A stretch of 35,516 nucleotides of DNA from Alectryocaccomicrobium faecavium (GTDB lineage: Bacteria; Bacillota; Clostridia; Christensenellales; Aristaeellaceae): the NCBI GenBank assembly GCA_018713425.1, contig DVOT01000127.1:1-35516 (forward strand). Reading direction: 5' to 3'. Made by a program: the position numbers and the translations under genes. Under the pieces are notes generated by a model. It ran no database searches. It saw only the letters and a list, made by a program, of their open reading frames with translations, and was not told where the DNA came from. Position 1 is the first letter of the stretch; every line of letters starts with the position of its first letter. Shown here in pieces: positions 15,373 through 23,390 of this stretch.

Positions 15373-17527
15373 GGTTTTGCCCCCTTTGCGCGGCATAATG
15401 GTTGATGAGGCAGCCTTCCATGAGCAGCGTGCGCTCCTCGGGCGAAAGCGCCTTCAGATACAGCGTGATATCGCGCGATTGGCCATCGCGCACGAGCACG
15501 GCCGGGAATTCCTCCGCGCCGGCGAGCAGGCGTTCCCGCGCGCCCTTCACATAAATCCAGTCGCCCACTTCCAGGCCCATGGGTTCCGCGGTGAAGGGCA
15601 GAATGCCCCAGTTGATCAGGTTTGCGCGGTAGCGGCGCGTAGCGTATTCTTGGGCGATGTTCGCGATGCCGCCCAACACGCGCTGGCACGAGGCCGCCTG
15701 TTCGCGGGCGGAGCCATCGCCCGGGCAATTCGCCCAGATACCGGAACCGATGGTCGTCTCCTCCGCCTTCGCGCCCACCAGCGCGAGAATGGCCTGCGCG
15801 TCCGCCTGGCCGTCGCGAATGGCCTTCGAGCGGCCCACATAGCCGGGATCGCGCCGCGAAAGCGCGAATTCCGAAAGCCGCACGGGGTTGGAACGATAGC
15901 TCGACGTTTCGCCGGACGGGATCAGCTCGTCCGTGGTGGTGACTGCGTCGTTGAGCGCGCTGGCGACGCCGATGAGCACATCCTGCTTAAGGGCGGCAAA
16001 GGCGGGCCAATCGGCGATGTTGGGGCCGAAGCGCAGCGGCGCGTCCTTTTGTGGATGGCCAAAGCCATAGTACACATTCTTCTGATAGATCTCCCCATCG
16101 AACGAACCCTCGTCCGCCCAGTCGCGCGCGTAGTCGATCGCGCTGGCCGGCGTGAGCACGCCGCCGTTGAGCGCCGTGGCGGCGATGGAGCGCGCGTCCA
16201 TCAGCGCGACAGCCGCGGTCTGCCCCTCAGCGGGCTTAGAGCCTTCGCGGTTGGGGAAGTTGCGCGTGGTATGCCGCGCGGAAAGGCCCTCGTTGCGCGG
16301 CACGTCGCCCGCGCCGAAGCAGGGCCCGCAGAAGCAGGGCTTGACCGTTGCGCCCGCGCGCATCAGGGTGGACAGGTGCCCGCTTTCGGCCAACGCCAGA
16401 TTCACCGGCAGGCTCGCGGGATACACCGAGAACGGGAAGCCGCCCACGCTCCTGCCGCGCAGGATGGCGGCCGCCTCGGCCACGTTCTGGTACAGGCCGC
16501 CCGCGCAGCCCGCGATCACGCCCTGATCCATCTGGAAGCGGCCGTTGTGCCACTTTTCCCGCAACCACGGCGTATCTTTGAGGATGTCCGGCGCGTTTTG
16601 CAGGAATTCCTCGATGGTATAGGCGTTCGAGGGGTGATAGGGCAGGGCGATCATGGGCTTAAGCTTGGAAAGGTTCAGCCGCACAAGCCCGTCGTAATAC
16701 GCGCCCTCCTCTGGCGCCAGCGCGCGGAAATCCCCTTCCCGGCCATGCCGCGCGTAAAATACCCGCGTGACCTCGTCCGTCGTCCAAATGGAAGAAAGGC
16801 AGGCGGTCTCCGTCGTCATCACGTCCAGCGCCAGGCGGAAATCCATGGGCAAGGCGCGAATGCCCGGGCCCACGAATTCCAAAATCTTATTTTTCACAAA
16901 TCCGTTCTGATATACCGCGCGGCACAGGGCCAAAGCCGCGTCGTGCGGGCCCACGCCATGGGGCACTTCGCCCTCCACGTATACCAGGATCACCTGCGGC
17001 TCGCGCAGATCGTAGGTCTGCCCCAATAGCTGTTTTACCAGTTCCGGGCCGCCCTCGCCCACGCCCATGCAACCCAGCGCGCCATAGCGCGTATGGCTAT
17101 CCGAGCCGAGAAGCATGCCGCCGCATTTGGCCATGGCCTCGCGCGCGTACTGGTGAATGACCGCCATGTTGGCCGGCACATAAATGCCGCCGTATTTTTT
17201 CGCCGCCGAAAGGCCGAAGGCGTGGTCGTCCTCATTGATGGTGCCGCCCACCGCGCACAAGCTGTTGTGGCAATTGGTGAGCGCATAGGGCAGCGGGAAT
17301 TCCGTCAACCCACTGGCGCGCGCGGTCTGGATGATGCCGCAATAGGTGATGTCGTGCGAAATCAGCGCGTCAAAGCGAATGCGCGCGTTTTCCGTGTCGC
17401 CGCCCGCGCTGTGCGCGCGCAAAATCCCATAGGCCATCGTACGGCCGCGCGCGCTGGCGTCTTTTGCCGCCGCGGCAACGGGCGCGCCGTTTACAAGATG
17501 AACCCCTTTGTCCACTAGCGTTACCAT
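15365..17527 (-). CDS. Aconitase-family hydratase (YbhJ-like)
   Basis: This 720-residue protein belongs to the aconitase superfamily and resembles the YbhJ-type hydratases found in Clostridia. The three [4Fe-4S] ligands are visible: Cys153 in GSDSHTRYGALGCMG and the Cys400-x-x-Cys403 pair in CFCGPCFG. The C-terminal swivel domain follows a linker and carries SSYRSNPVRLSEFALSRRDP-like anion-binding arginines. In this context it most likely interconverts citrate and isocitrate, linking citrate synthase to isocitrate dehydrogenase; family members elsewhere are often annotated only as hydratase. The ATG at 17527 follows GGAGGG. It is the first gene of a two-gene leftward operon. Confidence 0.85.
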   Translation of the reverse strand: MVTLVDKGVHLVNGAPVAAAAKDASARGRTMAYGILRAHSAGGDTENARIRFDALISHDITYCGIIQTARASGLTEFPLPYALTNCHNSLCAVGGTINEDDHAFGLSAAKKYGGIYVPANMAVIHQYAREAMAKCGGMLLGSDSHTRYGALGCMGVGEGGPELVKQLLGQTYDLREPQVILVYVEGEVPHGVGPHDAALALCRAVYQNGFVKNKILEFVGPGIRALPMDFRLALDVMTTETACLSSIWTTDEVTRVFYARHGREGDFRALAPEEGAYYDGLVRLNLSKLKPMIALPYHPSNAYTIEEFLQNAPDILKDTPWLREKWHNGRFQMDQGVIAGCAGGLYQNVAEAAAILRGRSVGGFPFSVYPASLPVNLALAESGHLSTLMRAGATVKPCFCGPCFGAGDVPRNEGLSARHTTRNFPNREGSKPAEGQTAAVALMDARSIAATALNGGVLTPASAIDYARDWADEGSFDGEIYQKNVYYGFGHPQKDAPLRFGPNIADWPAFAALKQDVLIGVASALNDAVTTTDELIPSGETSSYRSNPVRLSEFALSRRDPGYVGRSKAIRDGQADAQAILALVGAKAEETTIGSGIWANCPGDGSAREQAASCQRVLGGIANIAQEYATRRYRANLINWGILPFTAEPMGLEVGDWIYVKGARERLLAGAEEFPAVLVRDGQSRDITLYLKALSPEERTLLMEGCLINHYAAQRGQNHA

Positions 17528-17549
17528 AAAAGCATTCCCTCCTGCATAC

Positions 17550-17579
17550 ATTATAGCATAATCATCCCTTTACTTGCAA
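17550..17579 (-). promoter_or_regulatory. Promoter of the hydratase-icd operon
   Basis: The minus strand shows TTGCAA (17574-17579), an 18-nt spacer and TATAAT (17550-17555), about 23 nt before the hydratase start codon. Confidence 0.65.
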
Positions 17580-17676
17580 GAAGCCTTCGTGCTTCATCCG
17601 AAAAATCCACATAAACTTTGCATTCCAACTCTTATTTGCAATTTTACAAACCACCGTATTGCAATCACCCTGCAAA
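17574..17676. promoter_or_regulatory. Cluster of TTGCAA motifs between divergent citrate genes
   Basis: The palindrome TTGCAA occurs at 17574, 17636 and 17659, with near matches TTGCAT at 17618 and TGCAAA at 17671, all inside the 196-bp divergent promoter region. The outer two perfect copies double as the -35 boxes of the two promoters. This could be a shared operator array for a citrate- or glutamate-responsive regulator. Confidence 0.4.
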
Positions 17677-17687
17677 TCGTGTATACT
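17659..17687 (+). promoter_or_regulatory. Promoter of citrate synthase
   Basis: TTGCAA (17659-17664), a 17-nt spacer and TATACT (17682-17687), about 36 nt before the TTG start codon. Confidence 0.65.
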
Positions 17688-17723
17688 GGTTGTAATAGAC
17701 TCTTGCCCCGGGAGGCGATTCAC

Positions 17724-19094
17724 TTGCAATATGGACAGGACGTACTCAACCAATACGTAGCCGAGCTGTGCGAAGATGTGAAGAGCGCATATTCCATCGA
17801 TCCCCGCCAGTTCGAGCATTATAACATCAAGCGCGGCCTGCGAAACGCCGATGGCACAGGCGTGCTCGCGGGCGTAACCGCCATTGGCAGCGTGCAGGGA
17901 TATCAGATGGTAGACGGCGAACCGGAACCCATCCCTGGCAAGCTGTATTACCGCGGGTATGACGTGGAAGATATCGTTACCGCGCACATGAACGACGGCA
18001 CCTTTGGCTTCGAAGAGGTAATTTATCTTTTGCTCTTCGGCCAGCTCCCCAGCGAAAAGCAGCTCAAACAGTTCGATACGGTGCTTTCCGCCGCGCGCCG
18101 CCTGCCGCCGGGCTTCACCGAGGACATGATCATCAAAGCGCCCAGCCGCAACGTGATGAACAAGCTGGCGCGCGGCGTGCTCTCGCTGTATTCTTACGAC
18201 CGCAACCCGGACGATACTTCCGTGGAAAACCTGGTGCGCCAGTCCATTGAACTCACCGGGCGCATCCCCGTGATTGTGGCGAACGCCTATGCCGTGAAAA
18301 AGCATTATTACGACGGCGAATCGCTTTACATCCACGTGCCGGATGAAAACCTTTCCGTGGCGGAAAACTTTTTGTATATCCTGCGGCCGGATAAGCAGTT
18401 CACAGAACTGGAGGCCCATATTCTCGACATGATGCTGATCCTGCACGCCGAGCACGGCGGCGGCAACAACTCTGCCTTTACCTGCCGCGTGCTCTCCTCC
18501 ACGGGCACGGATACCTATGGCGCGATCAGCGGCGCGGTGAATTCGCTCAAAGGCCCGCTGCACGGCGGCGCGAACGCCAAAGTGATGGAAATGTTCCACG
18601 ACATCCGCGACCATATCCACGATCCTGCGGATGAGGAAGAAGTCTACCACTACCTGAAAAAGATCCTCGACCGGCAGGCCGGCGATAAAAGCGGCAAGAT
18701 TTACGGCCTGGGCCATGCGGTTTACACCATCAGCGACCCGCGCACCCTCATCCTAAAGCAATATGCCCGTGCGCTGGTAGAAAGCAAGGGCTGTACGGAG
18801 GATTTCAACCTGATGGAAACCATCGAGCGTCAGGGCCTGCGCGCGCTCAGCGAGCGCCTGGGCGACCGTAAGCGCGTGTGCGCCAATGTGGACATGTATT
18901 CCGGCCTGATCTACCAGACGCTGGGCATCCCGGAAGACCTGTTCACCCCGCTGTTCGCCATCGCCCGCATCGCGGGCTGGTGCGCGCACCGCATTGAAGA
19001 AGTCTGCACGGGCGGCCGCATCATCCGTCCGGCATACCGCGCCATGATGGAGTGGGAACGCTATGTACCCATGAACGAGCGCTGCGCGGAATAA
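17724..19094 (+). CDS. gltA: Citrate synthase
   Basis: This 456-residue enzyme condenses oxaloacetate and acetyl-CoA to citrate. It matches the clostridial form with a long N-terminal part (YNIKRGLRNADGTGVLAG, then PGKLYYRGYDVEDIV). Catalytic regions are LILHAEHGGGNNS (His near 244), KGPLHGGANAKV (His280) and GLGHAVYTISDPR. The start is read as TTG at 17724, 8 nt after GGGAGG; the ATG at 17731 is out of frame, and longer in-frame reads run through the promoter. It is divergent from the hydratase-icd operon, which gives a complete citrate-to-2-oxoglutarate set, and ends at a strong terminator. Confidence 0.95.
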   Translation: MQYGQDVLNQYVAELCEDVKSAYSIDPRQFEHYNIKRGLRNADGTGVLAGVTAIGSVQGYQMVDGEPEPIPGKLYYRGYDVEDIVTAHMNDGTFGFEEVIYLLLFGQLPSEKQLKQFDTVLSAARRLPPGFTEDMIIKAPSRNVMNKLARGVLSLYSYDRNPDDTSVENLVRQSIELTGRIPVIVANAYAVKKHYYDGESLYIHVPDENLSVAENFLYILRPDKQFTELEAHILDMMLILHAEHGGGNNSAFTCRVLSSTGTDTYGAISGAVNSLKGPLHGGANAKVMEMFHDIRDHIHDPADEEEVYHYLKKILDRQAGDKSGKIYGLGHAVYTISDPRTLILKQYARALVESKGCTEDFNLMETIERQGLRALSERLGDRKRVCANVDMYSGLIYQTLGIPEDLFTPLFAIARIAGWCAHRIEEVCTGGRIIRPAYRAMMEWERYVPMNERCAE

Positions 19095-19112
19095 TCGGAT
19101 CCTTCCCATTTG

Positions 19113-19155
19113 AACCAGGGCCCGCCGGAAAATTTTCAGCGGGCCCTGGTTTTTT
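19113..19155 (+). terminator. Terminator of citrate synthase
   Basis: A perfect 13-bp stem (AACCAGGGCCCGC / GCGGGCCCTGGTT) ends in a run of seven T, 18 nt after the stop codon. Confidence 0.92.
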
Positions 19156-19159
19156 CCCT

Positions 19160-19807
19160 TTACTCGTCCGCCGGAATAATCTGGTTGTCCGCCAGGATTG
19201 CGGGCTTATGCGCCATGCTATCCGCCTCGGTGAGTTCGCGAATTACCCGACAGGGGTTGCCTGCCGCGAACGAATTGGCCGGAATATCGCGCGTGACCAC
19301 GCTGCCCGCGCCGATCACGCAATTGTCCCCGATGTTGACGCCTGGGCAAACCACGACATTCGCGCCAAACCAACAATCCTTGCCAATGTTCACCGGCCTG
19401 GCATAGCACATGTGACGCGGCACGCCGTCCTTATCGCGGATGAAGCGGCGCTCATCCGGCAGCATGGGGTGTACAGGCGTGACGATGGTGACGTTCGGGC
19501 CGAAATTGCAATCGTCGCCGATGGTCACCAGCGCGTCGTCCTGCACGGTGAAATTGAAGTTGATGAACACGCGCTTGCCAATCTTCGTGTGCTTGCCATA
19601 GTGGAAATAGATCGGGCCTTGCATAAAAGTGCCCTCGCCCATCTCGCCGAGCAGTTGTTCCAAAATTTCCGCGCGCTTTTCGGTTTCGTCCTCATACGTC
19701 GCGTTATAATCGTTGTTCAAGTTGTGCGCTATTCGCTTGATGGCGCGCAGTTCCGGCATGCCGGGCGAAAACAGAATTCCCGACAAGAGCTTTTCTTCTT
19801 CGCGCAT
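19160..19807 (-). CDS. Maltose/galactoside-type O-acetyltransferase
   Basis: This 215-residue protein belongs to the hexapeptide-repeat (left-handed beta-helix) acetyltransferases of the Maa/LacA/NodL group. The N-terminal helical part (MREEEKLLSGILFSP) is the Mac domain. The helix coils follow from about residue 65 (GDDCNFGPNVTIVTPVHPM with the catalytic His, then NIGKDCWFGANVVVCPGVNIGDNCVIGAGSVVTRDIPANSFAAGNPCRVIRE). It transfers acetyl from acetyl-CoA to a sugar hydroxyl in the cytoplasm. The C-terminus carries an extra 20 residues. The start follows GGAGGG. It is a single gene between two terminators, preceded by an extended -10 box. Confidence 0.92.
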   Translation of the reverse strand: MREEEKLLSGILFSPGMPELRAIKRIAHNLNNDYNATYEDETEKRAEILEQLLGEMGEGTFMQGPIYFHYGKHTKIGKRVFINFNFTVQDDALVTIGDDCNFGPNVTIVTPVHPMLPDERRFIRDKDGVPRHMCYARPVNIGKDCWFGANVVVCPGVNIGDNCVIGAGSVVTRDIPANSFAAGNPCRVIRELTEADSMAHKPAILADNQIIPADE

Positions 19808-19849
19808 GGTATATCCCTCCACAGCAAATCAATGTGACGCCTACCCCGC

Positions 19850-19858
19850 ATTATACCA
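19850..19858 (-). promoter_or_regulatory. Extended -10 promoter of the acetyltransferase gene
   Basis: The minus strand reads TGGTATAAT, an extended -10 element, about 43 nt before the start codon. No good -35 is present; that position falls in the terminator hairpin of the upstream operon. Confidence 0.45.
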
Positions 19859-19859
19859 T

Positions 19860-19896
19860 AAAACAGCCGCCCTGGCGCAAAACGCGCTGGGGCGGC
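19860..19896 (-). terminator. Terminator of the fucosidase operon
   Basis: On the minus strand GCCGCCC-CA-GCGC, loop, GCGC-CA-GGGCGGC is followed by TGTTTTAT, 22 nt after the fucosidase stop codon. Confidence 0.7.
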
Positions 19897-19917
19897 CAGG
19901 ATTTTTACAAAGTTGCC

Positions 19918-21345
19918 TTATTCCACCTCGATGGCCAGGCAGTTGGCGCACTTTGCGGGCAGATTCTCCGGCAACTTGGCGGTGAGCACGCCGAAGTTCT
20001 GCGCGAACTCCACATTTCCATAGCCCAGCAGCCGCACATTGCGCACGGTTTCCGCCACGCTGCGCAATATCGCCGCGCCGCCACCCCGCTGCCCCAGAAG
20101 GAACGCGTAGACTGTGTTCCCCTTTTGGGTATAGCGGATGTCGTAGGGCGTCCAGGCGGTCTTTTCCTCCGTGAAGCCTTTGATCACCACCTGTGTTGGG
20201 CCTTCGCCGGACACGCGATAAGGGCGCGTGCCATAGATGCCTTCCGAGCAGGCGGCAAACCAGTCCGCCAGGGATTCCAGGATGAAGCGCGCCTCGTCGT
20301 CGATGGCGCCGTCGGGCCGCTGGAGTACGTTGAGCAGCATGGTGCCGTTCTTGGAAACGATATCCACCAGCATTTCCACGATGTGTTCCGGCCGCTTGAA
20401 CGGCGCGCGCGCATCATAGAACCAATTGCCAATGCAGGTGTCCGTCTGCCACGGGTCGGCCGCGATGCCGGGAAGCTGGCTCTTTTCGATATCCAGCACG
20501 CCCACGCGGTAGATTTCCGGCCTGCGCTCCTTTTGCGTGTACACCGCGCGGTTTTCGCCGTTGGCGCGAATGGATGTGTTGTACAAATAGGCCACAGCTT
20601 CCAGGCCCTTGCTGTAATCCGGGTTGCCAGTGTGCTCGCCAAAGGGCAGCGCGCCGTCCGTATAGAGCAATTCGGGCTGGTACAGGTCGATAATCTCCTT
20701 CATCACGCGCAACCAATAGGCGCGGAATTCCTCGTTTTCCGTGTACCAGGGACTGGCCTGCGTGGTGCCATCCACGTGCTGGTAATTGTCGAAATAGAAA
20801 TCGCGCCACGCGGGGTCGTTGCCATCGTAGGGCACGCCCGCGTAGGGGCCGTGGATGTCGCTCATCTTGTTCACGCGCCACCAGGAAAAGGACGCGCCCA
20901 AATGCTCCGTAAGGCCGAACGGCATGCCGTATTTTTTCGCCGCCTGTTTCCACAGGCCGCAAATGTCCTTTTTCGGGCCCACCTGCATGGCGTTCATGCG
21001 GTTGATCTGGGAAGGATAGTTGAAAAAGTGGTCGTGGTGCATGGCCTGGGCCACGAAATAGCGCGCACCCGCTCTGTGATACAGCGCCATCAAACCGTCG
21101 GGATCGAAGTTTTCCGCCTTCCAGAGCGCGCAAATGTCCTTATAGCCGAATTTTGAGGGGTGCCCGTAGTGCCGCAGGTGATACAGATACTGCTCCGTAT
21201 CCTGGATATACATATTGCGGGCGTACCAGTCGCCAAACATGGGCACGCTCTGCGGGCCCCAATGGCTCCAGATGCCGAACTTCACATCGCGGAACCAATC
21301 CGGGCACTGGTACTGGAGCAGCGAATCAAAACTGGCTTCAAACAT
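19918..21345 (-). CDS. Alpha-L-fucosidase (GH29)
   Basis: This 475-residue glycosidase matches GH29: WFRDVKFGIWSHWGPQSVP near the start, GARYFVAQAMHHDHFFNYPS as the HHDGF-like substrate segment, NAMQVGPKKDICGLWKQAAKKYG, and PELLYTDGALPFG, whose Asp230 is the expected nucleophile. The later segment KNGTMLLNVLQRPDGAID is also typical. It lacks a signal peptide, so it would cut fucose from imported glycans in the cytoplasm. The start at 21345 follows GGAGG and overlaps the stop of the dehydrogenase gene by 8 nt. It is the last gene of a LacI - AKR - ADH - fucosidase operon, which suggests that the released fucose is oxidised. Confidence 0.9.
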   Translation of the reverse strand: MFEASFDSLLQYQCPDWFRDVKFGIWSHWGPQSVPMFGDWYARNMYIQDTEQYLYHLRHYGHPSKFGYKDICALWKAENFDPDGLMALYHRAGARYFVAQAMHHDHFFNYPSQINRMNAMQVGPKKDICGLWKQAAKKYGMPFGLTEHLGASFSWWRVNKMSDIHGPYAGVPYDGNDPAWRDFYFDNYQHVDGTTQASPWYTENEEFRAYWLRVMKEIIDLYQPELLYTDGALPFGEHTGNPDYSKGLEAVAYLYNTSIRANGENRAVYTQKERRPEIYRVGVLDIEKSQLPGIAADPWQTDTCIGNWFYDARAPFKRPEHIVEMLVDIVSKNGTMLLNVLQRPDGAIDDEARFILESLADWFAACSEGIYGTRPYRVSGEGPTQVVIKGFTEEKTAWTPYDIRYTQKGNTVYAFLLGQRGGGAAILRSVAETVRNVRLLGYGNVEFAQNFGVLTAKLPENLPAKCANCLAIEVE

Positions 21346-22411
21346 GCTTTTTGTCCTCCGTGCCGTCAAACACCACGGCCACCTTGCCGCAGTGGCCGCT
21401 GGCCATCAGCGCGTACGCCTCGCCCGCGTCCTCCAGCGCGAAACGGTGGGTGATGAGCTGATCCGGGTGGATGTTCCAGCGCACGAGCCGCTCCACCAGA
21501 TCTTCCATGCGCCACAGACTGGTGACCCAACTGCCATAAATCGTCTTTTGCCCGTGAATGATATCCGGCGAGGGTTCAAACTTCGCCGTGCCGCCCTCGC
21601 CTACAAAGGCGATTTTGCCCCATTCGCGCGTGGCGCGGATGGCAAGCGCGCGGCCCGGTTCGCTGGCGCTGGCGTCGAGCGTCTTTTCCACGCCGTGGCC
21701 GCCCGTGCGCGCGCGCACCTTTTCCAGCGCGCCGTCCGGAGCGAACGCGTCGTCCACCAGGCCCAGCTTCTTCGCCAGTTCGATGCGCTCGGGGTTCACG
21801 TCCACGCCCAGCAGCAGATTCGCGCCCATAGCCTTGGCGAGCATCAGCGCCGCCAGGCCCACCGGCCCCAGGCCGACCACCAGCACCGCGTCATTTCCCG
21901 AACAGCCGATTTTCTCCAAAGCTTCGTAGACCGTGCCAAACCCGCAGGCCACCTGCGCCCCGTCCGCGTAAGTGAGCGGCTCGGGCAAAAACACCAAATC
22001 CTTTTCATCCGCCAGGATGTAGGGCGCCATGCCGCCATCGCGCTGCCAGCCATAGGCCGCGCGGTGCTCGCTGGTGCAGGAAATCTGGTAGCCCATGCGG
22101 CAATCGTGGCACACGCCACAGCCGGAAATGTGATACACGATCACGCGGTCGCCCTTTTTGAAGCGCTTGAGGCCCGGGCCCTCGGCCACGATCTGCCCGC
22201 AGGGTTCGTGCCCGGCGATGGTGCCGGGGATGTACCCCTCCGCGCCCTTACCGGTGTGCTCGCGATAAATGCAGCGGATATCGCTGCCGCAAATGGTGGA
22301 AGCCATCGTCTTCACCAGCACCTGGCCGTGTCCGGGCGTTGGAATGGGAAATTCGCGCAGTTCCACCGTGCTGTTGCCGGGCAAAATTGCCCCCATCATC
22401 GTTTCAGCCAT
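21338..22411 (-). CDS. Zinc-dependent alcohol dehydrogenase (MDR family)
   Basis: This 357-residue medium-chain dehydrogenase has the catalytic zinc site (STICGSD and AGHEPCG), the structural zinc cluster (CGVCHDC and a later Cys), and the NAD(P) Rossmann loop VLVVGLGPVGLAALMLAKAMGA. It would oxidise a sugar alcohol or sugar in the cytoplasm. In the fucosidase operon an L-fucose or related polyol dehydrogenase role is the best guess. The start follows TAGGAGGAAAG, and the first 8 nt overlap the stop of the AKR gene upstream, as its own end overlaps the fucosidase start. Confidence 0.92.
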   Translation of the reverse strand: MAETMMGAILPGNSTVELREFPIPTPGHGQVLVKTMASTICGSDIRCIYREHTGKGAEGYIPGTIAGHEPCGQIVAEGPGLKRFKKGDRVIVYHISGCGVCHDCRMGYQISCTSEHRAAYGWQRDGGMAPYILADEKDLVFLPEPLTYADGAQVACGFGTVYEALEKIGCSGNDAVLVVGLGPVGLAALMLAKAMGANLLLGVDVNPERIELAKKLGLVDDAFAPDGALEKVRARTGGHGVEKTLDASASEPGRALAIRATREWGKIAFVGEGGTAKFEPSPDIIHGQKTIYGSWVTSLWRMEDLVERLVRWNIHPDQLITHRFALEDAGEAYALMASGHCGKVAVVFDGTEDKKHV

Positions 22412-23378
22412 GAATCTTTCCTCCTATATCCCACAAATCGAGCCATGAGGCGGCTCCTTCCCACAAAAATACCTGCCCCTTGATCAGGCGGCTGTTGCGC
22501 TCCACCGAGCGCATGGCGTTCATCTCCTCGTCCGTGAGCGGATCCTCGCACACGGCGCGCAGGTTGGCTAGGGCGTTTTCCGGCTTGCTCGTAAACGGGA
22601 TGGGCACCTGCCCGCGCTGCGCCGCCCACTTTACGCAGATCACCGCCGGATGCACGCCGTGCGCCCGGGCGATTTCCCGCACCACGGGCATTTGCGTATC
22701 GGCAAAATCCTCTTCCGTGCGGTCGCGCTCGGGCCGCGCGGGCGAACCGATGGGGCAATAGCCGATGGGCAGAATATCGTTGTCCAGGCAGAATTGAAAC
22801 AGTTCCCCCTGCTGGAAACAGGGATGCAGCTCCATTTCATGCACCGCCGGGTGGACGCGCGCGTCGCGCAGGAGCAGCTTAAGCTTGGGAATCGTCATAT
22901 TCGAAACGCCGATGTGCCGCACCAGCCCCCGGTCCACCAAATCTTCCATGGCGCGCCAGGTGCGCAGGAATTCCTCGTGGATGTAGGGCCGGGAATCCGG
23001 GTTGCGCGCGTTCCCATCGCAGCCCGGCGGATGATAATTGGGAAAGGGCCAGTGCACCAGGTAGCAATCCAGATACTCCAGGCGCAAATCGCGCAGCGTT
23101 TTTTCGCAGGCCTCCCGCACGCGGCTGTGCATATCGTTCCACAGCTTGCTGAGCACAAAGAGCTCCCCGCGCGGCACCGCGCAATCCGCAATCGCTTCCC
23201 CGATTTCCGCCTCGTTGCCATAGCAGGCGGCGCAGTCCAGATACCGGTAGCCCATCTTCAGGGCCTCGCGCGCCACGCTGGCCACGGTTTTCGCGTCCAC
23301 ATGATCCGAACCAAACGTGCCCAGCCCGATGCCGGGAATCTGCGCGCCGGTATACAACGTTTTCATGGGAACCTTCAT
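22404..23378 (-). CDS. Aldo/keto reductase of the fucosidase operon
   Basis: This 324-residue reductase has the full tetrad: Asp48 and Tyr53 (YRYLDCAACYGNEAEIGEAI), Lys78 (LFVLSKLWN) and His109 (YLDCYLVHWPFP). The C-terminal PIPFTSKPENALANL is the NADPH-binding segment. It belongs to the AKR group of sugar and aldose reductases. The ATG at 23378 stands 6 nt from GGAGG; an ATG two codons earlier is too close to the ribosome site. It lies 12 nt after the LacI-type regulator gene and overlaps the dehydrogenase by 8 nt, so the four genes are tightly coupled. It probably interconverts the sugar freed by the fucosidase. Confidence 0.92.
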   Translation of the reverse strand: MKVPMKTLYTGAQIPGIGLGTFGSDHVDAKTVASVAREALKMGYRYLDCAACYGNEAEIGEAIADCAVPRGELFVLSKLWNDMHSRVREACEKTLRDLRLEYLDCYLVHWPFPNYHPPGCDGNARNPDSRPYIHEEFLRTWRAMEDLVDRGLVRHIGVSNMTIPKLKLLLRDARVHPAVHEMELHPCFQQGELFQFCLDNDILPIGYCPIGSPARPERDRTEEDFADTQMPVVREIARAHGVHPAVICVKWAAQRGQVPIPFTSKPENALANLRAVCEDPLTDEEMNAMRSVERNSRLIKGQVFLWEGAASWLDLWDIGGKIHG

Positions 23379-23390
23379 TCGCATTCCTCC

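Noticed and set aside
14131..17029. Long plus-strand open frames opposite icd and the hydratase
   Set aside because: Both lie fully over well-identified genes, have no family resemblance and start without ribosome sites.
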